NCBI GenBank assembly: GCA_002205965.3
Contig: NADL03000023.1
Coordinates: 620,001-684,000, forward strand
Origin: Kappaphycus alvarezii
Taxonomy: Eukaryota > Rhodophyta > Florideophyceae > Gigartinales > Solieriaceae
DNA: 64,000 nt
Reading direction: 5' to 3'
The notes under the pieces were generated by a model. That model saw only the letters and a list, made by a program, of their open reading frames with translations. It made no database searches and had not been told where the DNA came from. Each line of letters begins with the position of its first letter. The stretch's first letter is position 1. Shown here in pieces: positions 58,767 through 64,000 of the stretch. A program made the position numbers and the translations under genes.

Positions 58767-58893
58767 TACCTTCTCCTCTCTCACCTCTCCTTCTTGGTAC
58801 CTCACTCTCTCTACCCTTCTCTCCCTCTCTCTCTATCCTGCTCTCCTGTGCTATCCCTCACTCTCTGTCTCGATTGCTCGCTCTATCTCTCTC
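58767..58893 (+). repeat. Polypyrimidine simple-sequence tract
   Basis: About 125 bases almost wholly of C and T on the plus strand, built on CTCT repeats with scattered A and G. No gene is visible on either side within 500 bases. Confidence 0.7.
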
Positions 58894-59397
58894 GTTATGT
58901 CTATCAAAATCACCCATAAACAACATTCTGCCCTCTAAAATAGCTCATAATCAACCCTTACACCGCTACAGTCATTACTCGTGTAATCCACCAGCCAATA
59001 GAGTTGAAGCACTTGACCTACCAACCAATAACGTTGCAGGAAGTAATCTATAGCTTAGGGAACTATGGGCCAAGATCCAGTAGTCAAAATTTATGCAAAA
59101 TGTACATAAATCGCTGTACCTTCAAAATCGCCCTTTCGTTCCCGGAAACTTTGGATTTCTTCCAAAAATTCCTCAGGGTCATCCTGTAGCCTCCAATTGT
59201 CCACGTATAGACGTGGAAGACGCGTCATGCCTCTTATGAGGCTTGTCAGCAATGTGGGGTCATGTTATCGTCTCGCCAATTCAACAAAAACCCGAACTTG
59301 TACACACCCTCAAGTCATCTCCTAGCCAAAGAATGGAGATCAAGGCCAAAAATTCTCCTCAGGTGAATATAACTCTCTTTTTAAAAGTTTTCCGAAG

Positions 59398-59937
59398 TAC
59401 ACAATTCCGCTGACGAAGAAGAAGACGATGAAGAGTCCGCTCCAGCAGGCAATGAAAATTCACTCTCACCTGACGAAGCCCCCTCGGTAGCTCCTCGTCG
59501 TTCTTCTCGGGTCTCAAAGAAGCCCAGCGGCTCATTTATTTCTAGTTCTTCCTCAAATTTGTCCCTCGTCACAGAAACTGGGCTACTCCCAACAGGTGTT
59601 CCTGCAATACGAAGAAGCTTTTTCTGCTGAAAACATCGATTTTTGGATGCCACCAATCAAAATGGAAGAATATTCTGTCCGTGATAACAGAGCCGTCGAG
59701 GTCGTTCCAGAGAAGCCAGGAATGCACGTGATTCCGAGTCGTTACTTTTTTCGTATCAAATCCGAAGTCGGTCCTAAGGTTCGTATCGCCGCAAAAGGGT
59801 GCAGACAAGTTCTAGGAATCGAGTACACAGAAAAGTATGATCCTATCGTTTCTATTGCTGTTGTACGAATGTTCCTAATCTTAAAAAGCCCGTTACATCC
59901 GGAATGCCATCAGGTGGACGTAATAACTGTTGAATAA
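59398..59937 (+). pseudogene. Copia fragment: linker and N-terminal reverse transcriptase
   Basis: An acidic linker (SADEEEDDEESAPAGN, APRRSSRVSKKP) typical of the region between copia integrase and polymerase is followed, after a frame change at about 59590, by WMPPIKMEEYSVRDN, VRIAAKGCRQVLGIEYTEKY and HQVDVITVE. This is the first third of an RVT_2 domain. The polymerase centre and RNase H are missing after the stop at 59935-59937, so it is a truncated copy. Confidence 0.75.
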
Positions 59938-60309
59938 AGTTTGATATGATAGACGGTTTGAGATTTGGTGACAGGAGATGTGAGACTTGCTACATCTTGT
60001 CGGATTTACATGAGGGTGTTCAAGCTACTGCTTACACAGAACTAGTTTCGACATACTAGCACTCTATTCTACCTTCTGCTGAACTATGGTCAACCGACAA
60101 GTCACTCAAAATACATCATCCTCCACTCGTACCGGTAAATATACACCTGGACATAATGTACAGCATGTCAATATGTGACAAACGTGTGTAGCTGTACACC
60201 TGTATAGCTGCACAAGTGTGTGTAGTAGCAATCCGACCAATCCATACACGTGTAGTCACGCTGTACACGTGGAAACTGAGAAACCAAGAATTATAGCTAG
60301 AACTGTTCA

Positions 60310-60466
60310 ATATCAGTTTCTTGCGGTTTCTGTTGAAAATTATGGATTTGGAGAAATGGGAACGTTGGTCAAAGCACTGAAAGTGGTGCCGAGTCTAGCT
60401 AGTTTACTTTCAATACCTCAGATGGCAAAGCATATACGCTATTCCATTATACTACATCCAATGTAA
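60310..60466 (+). pseudogene. Possible copia protease-end fragment
   Basis: VENYGFGEMGTLVKALKVVPSLASLLSIPQMAKH resembles the block after the copia protease active site (G.G......ALYVP....NLISI.QL). The active site itself is absent. It follows the polymerase fragment in reversed domain order, so it comes from a separate insertion. Confidence 0.35.
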
Positions 60467-61239
60467 CTTTCGCACTCACCACTAGGTCATGCAATATTCG
60501 AAATTACAAAATAACCAATCATCAAACATACACTAACTCAAAGAAATAGCGGGAACCATGAAATAAGATCACAGCTTGCCCCCTTCAAACAATTTGTACG
60601 TGCAAATGTACGTGCACATTACAACAAAGCATATAACATCACGCAATAGAAATATACCAATAGAATCACTTCCAGCTCGTACAGAAATCCCTCGAGAAGG
60701 CAAACATCATTTAATCTTGACCTTTCGTGATCGTTTGTAACTTATCGAAATCTCTCGAGACCACACAATCATTTCACAAACGCCACCATGTACTTTCCCG
60801 CCAGAAGCATTGTATACCTCACGAGAGATAACGGACATCTTTTGATATCTCTACCAAGCAGTGAAAGTACTGTACAGAGCACTGGCAACCTCATCCACGT
60901 GTACCTTTACCCAGCTATTGTACGTTTACCAGTACAGCAGAGCCACTGTAAGCATTACGGTGCAGGGCAATGCAGTACCTTTCCATTATTTACTGTACAG
61001 TACCGTAAGCAAAGCAATCCACTCTTCTAGTTCCAGTGCACCTTCAGCATACTGTATGAAGCAGATACTACCGCATATCCCGTTCCACCATTACAATATG
61101 CTTCCACCACCCCCTCTGTCACAGGCTAAGTTGTCCTAGCCCTATGCAAGAAATCAGTTATTTTAACTTCACTCTGCCGAGGGCTTTCGTCAGAAGGTAT
61201 GCACGATACGGGATCACGGACGTCAACTCACCCTCGCTA

Positions 61240-63500
61240 CTCAAATTAATACCTGTTTCCAATGTGGTCTGTGATCCTTTCGCCAAGCCAAGGCCGAATC
61301 GGACCGCTACAGCGCGGGAACATCTTTCCTATGATAGATAGAGTTTCCCTTCAGTGCGCTTTCGATGGATCTCACAAGCCGAGGCAATTGCGAGCTTCAT
61401 TAAGATCTTTCATACGAAAAGTTGAGCTCAAGGCTTTCTTTACTTCATCCAGTTCGTGCAACATTGCTGCAAGCAATGTACAAATCATTCACATACAGCG
61501 CAATGACTAAAATGGCTCCTTCGATGCAGCTGCTGAACAGGCAATCATCAGACAGATTACGCTGTAATCCCAAATGCTCCGTCAGGAACTTGTCAATTTT
61601 TTTGTGCCAGCAGCGACTCGCCTTCTTCAAACCGTATATCGCTTTCTAGATCTTACAAACGTAATTATCCTTCTTATTCTTGATCCGTAATTCTTCCGGT
61701 TGCTCCATGTACACACAATCTTCGAGACCTCCATTTAGAAAGGTCGTCACGACATCCATCTGATGCAACAATAAATTTAAGGATGTAACCATAGCCAACA
61801 AAATCCGAACTGAAGTAAACTTTACGACCGGAGCATAGGTCTCATTGCAGTCAATCCCTTCAACCTGGGAGAAACTACGGGCAACAAGCCTAGCGTCGTG
61901 ACGATTCTTTGTTGTACCATCTGGCTGAGGATCATCTTATGTCACATTAAACCATTTGCAGGAAACTATATTTTTATTCGCAGGTCGACGTACTAACTCA
62001 CAGGTGTTTTTCTCTAGGAGAGACCCATACGCTTTATCGATAGCCTCGCGCCATTTGTCGCTGTTAACGTTGGACAAGGCTCCCTTGCATGATTGAGGAT
62101 TAGAGGGCAAGAGGATGACAATAATGCACTCGGAGTAGCCTTCCACCATTCCCGGGCTTTGGCCGGTGCCTTCAAGATTTCTTGGTTGCCTATAGCTGTT
62201 CCAATTCAGGCGGGGTCGTAGCCGAAACAGATTCTCCTGCAACTTCAGTAGAGGACGAATTGTTCAGGTTCGAATTATCACCATCCTCACCAGCAGTAAT
62301 TTCTTCAGGCGCATGGTAAAGAAATTTCGCCCTCAGTGTCTGACAGATCGCTGGGCACATCCTTGATTACTCAGATGCATTGCGCTCCGTTTGACTGAGC
62401 TCATCAAGCATTGCATCTCGGGAAATCACTACCTTCTGGGAAGGAACGTCTCACAATTTGTAATCATGTGAGCCATTCTGGTATCCTGTCATTATCGCCT
62501 CTCGAGCTCGAGGAAATAGTTTTCCTTCTCGGTTAGGTTTTGGAATCATGAACCAACACTTACTCCCAAATAGGCGTACATGCTCAAGATGCGGCTTTCG
62601 CTTAGTCCATAGCTCAAAAAGAGTAACATCTCACCCCAGTGCCCTTGTAGTTGCCCTGTTTCGTACATATATTGCCACCGCTACCGCTTCGGCCAAGAAC
62701 ACGTGGGGTAGATTCTTAAAGTGAAGCATAGATCGGGCAAATCGTTTATCGTTCTATTCAAACGTTCTGCGATCCCATTCTGGTGAAGATTGTACGGAAC
62801 TGTCCGCTTTGCTTCTATGCCGTGTTCTGCCATGTAACTTTCGAAAACATTGTTGATGTGCTCGCCGCCGTTGTCGAAATGAATCGTTTTAAACTTCCTT
62901 CCTGTATGTAGTTGCATACTGCATGGAACCGTTTGAAGCATGCGAAGGTTTCGGACTTCTCTTTCATTGTATAGATGGCACAAAACTGTGAATGGTCATC
63001 AATGAAAGATACAAAGTACCGAAATCCCCTAGGGACTCCGTCTGAACAGGACGACCATGGACGTCGGAGTGAACCAGGTCGAGAACGAAAGGGGCCCTTG
63101 CATTGCGTTGCTTAGAAATAGTAGCACGATAGTTTTATCCGTATATGCAAGACTCACATAGTTTTATAGATTGTTTCGGATCTATTTCGACACCAGGAAC
63201 TGTTCCGTTTCCGGTCATGATTTTGATTCCTTCTGGATTAACATGGGCAAGTCTTGCGTGCCAAGCGAGAGGTCTTTCACAGCGAGCGCAATTTCTGATT
63301 TATCAGACGGGATTGTCGTGGCTGTATTTGATGATAGGTTTTCAGAGGAGTCGTTGAGAGGGCAGACTGCGTGGGCAAGTTTGGGCAGGTGAGGTTGCGG
63401 GCTTTGATTCCCGGATTTCATTTGGTTCCCTACAATTCCGTTTTTAAAATACACGCTGCAACTATTTCCATCTTCAGTGGAGACAGTCACAAATCCCACG
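61240..63500 (-). mobile_element. Ty1/copia retrotransposon 4 (partial)
   Basis: Minus-strand copia domains in order: pre-integrase zinc head AWHARLAHVNPEG ... CESC (about 63275-63145), and an integrase core with HSDVHG, IHFDNGGEHINN and NGIAERLNRTI, all three catalytic acids kept (about 63080-62730). Reverse transcriptase then reads SDKWREAIDKAYGSLLEKNTC (about 62070), KKASRCWHKKIDKFL and ALYVNDLYIACS (about 61630-61460), and STFRMKDLNEARNCLG (about 61400). The catalytic YVDD reads YVND. Frame changes and stops occur throughout. Gag, RNase H and LTRs are not recognised. Confidence 0.8.
62681..62983 (-). pseudogene. Copia 4 integrase core
   Basis: The longest open piece of copia 4. It reads LHTGRKFKTIHFDNGGEHIN, then MAEHGIEAKRTVPYN and HQNGIAERLNRTI, giving the second D and the E of the DDE site. 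The first D (LVHSDVHGRP) lies just upstream in another frame at about 63080. Confidence 0.8.
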
Positions 63501-63810
63501 GAAATGAAGCTTTTCGGCCTGTTGGCCCAGCAGAACTGCTCATTTAGCCTATTTATGAAAATTCTTCCAAAGCTTCCAAATTAACATCAAACTAATTGGC
63601 CCACCAAAATACACCCATATAGTACCTTATTTCCTTGAAGAAGTTACATGGATACAACCGGAGGATACAGTAAAAGCAAAAAAAATAATATGAACCCCAT
63701 ACACAATGTAGATTCAGGGGCAAATAAATTTACCCTTATACAAGACACAAAATCAGGAACCCAATAACAAGACCTTCATAGAAAACAGTAAATCCTCATC
63801 TCCAAATGCA

Positions 63811-63990
63811 TGACAAAGTTAGATATTTCTGGTACCTCATACCAAATATATATATGAGGCCACAAAAATATCTTTGGTACTTCATACCAAATATATGTAT
63901 GAATCCCATCACAAATGAACTCAGAAGGTTCATACAATTGTATGTATGAAGTCACATAAAAATATCTCCTGAACCTCATATTGGTGTGAC
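63811..63990. repeat. Short imperfect direct repeats
   Basis: A unit of about 45 bases starting ATATTTCTGGTACCTCATACC at 63823 recurs with changes at 63868 (ATATCTTTGGTACTTCATACC) and partly at 63963 (ATATCTCCTGAACCTCATA). TGACAAAG flanks the array on both sides (63811 and 63987). The minus-strand ORF over it only translates the repeats (IYIWYEVP twice). Confidence 0.65.
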
Positions 63991-64000
63991 AAAGCTTCAC

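Noticed and set aside
63776-64000. Minus-strand ORF open to the window edge
   Set aside because: It is only the translation of the short direct repeats.
1-64000. CRISPR arrays, bacterial operons, rRNA genes
   Set aside because: No regularly spaced identical repeats, no polycistronic gene order and no rRNA-like sequence were seen; the gene content is eukaryotic.

Overview
This window is nuclear DNA from a eukaryote. It holds spliceosomal-type gene structure (a GT..AG intron), a multidomain CAD/URA2-type pyrimidine enzyme, a two-RRM hnRNP-like protein, a FRAG1/DRAM/Sfk1-like membrane protein and a dense layer of decayed eukaryotic transposons (Ty1/copia, PIF/Harbinger, pogo/Tigger, a gag-protease-integrase element, a DUF7869-type gene and non-LTR-like tails). 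Bacterial operons are absent. The roughly 7 kb CAD gene has no recognisable intron, genes are compact, and conserved genes sit in one GC-richer island (about 36.3-50.8 kb) between AT-rich repeat blocks. That layout would suit a red alga such as a Chondrus-like florideophyte, but a fungus or another protist cannot be excluded; the organism call is inference at low-to-moderate confidence.

Layout. 0-2 kb: little of note, one hairpin and one weak ORF. 2.08-6.40 kb: copia element 1 (+) with LTR repeats of only about 101 bp. 7.5-12.1 kb: copia element 2 (+), a different and badly decayed clade. 12.1-19.5 kb: AT-rich with no recognised gene. 19.6-21.7 kb: PIF/Harbinger module (Myb/SANT-like ORF + and DDE transposase -, convergent, with a strong hairpin between them). 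21.7-27.6 kb: no recognised gene. 27.66-33.13 kb: copia element 3 (+) with both LTRs and a 5-bp target duplication, which cut a minus-strand ORF. 34.5 kb: non-LTR retroelement tail. 36.3-37.1 kb: rhomboid-family gene (-). 38.28-45.29 kb: CAD (-). 47.57-49.51 kb: RRM protein (+, one intron). 49.94-50.83 kb: FRAG1/DRAM/Sfk1-like protein (-). 51.2-52.5 kb: a second non-LTR tail. 53.4-54.4 kb: DUF7869-type gene (-). 54.5-56.6 kb: gag-protease-integrase remnant (-). 56.9-58.1 kb: pogo/Tigger transposase (-). 59.4-60.5 kb: copia fragments (+). 61.2-63.5 kb: copia element 4 (-). 63.8-64 kb: short imperfect repeats.

Main observations. (1) The CAD protein has the order GATase-CPSase-DHOase-like-ATCase, but the DHOase-like domain has lost its metal-binding residues: no histidine codon exists in any forward frame across the stretch where HxH should lie, and the loop carrying DHAPH is deleted. 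It should therefore be catalytically dead, as in fungal Ura2, and a separate dihydroorotase is predicted. (2) Almost every conserved gene is broken by one-base frame changes; several are a homopolymer one base too short. This points to uncorrected long-read errors more than to gene death. (3) Several near-perfect hairpins and a recurrent self-complementary CTGTACAG core lie between genes. No clearly new defence or signalling system was found; the best candidates for novelty are the integrase/DUF7869 junction and the palindrome family.
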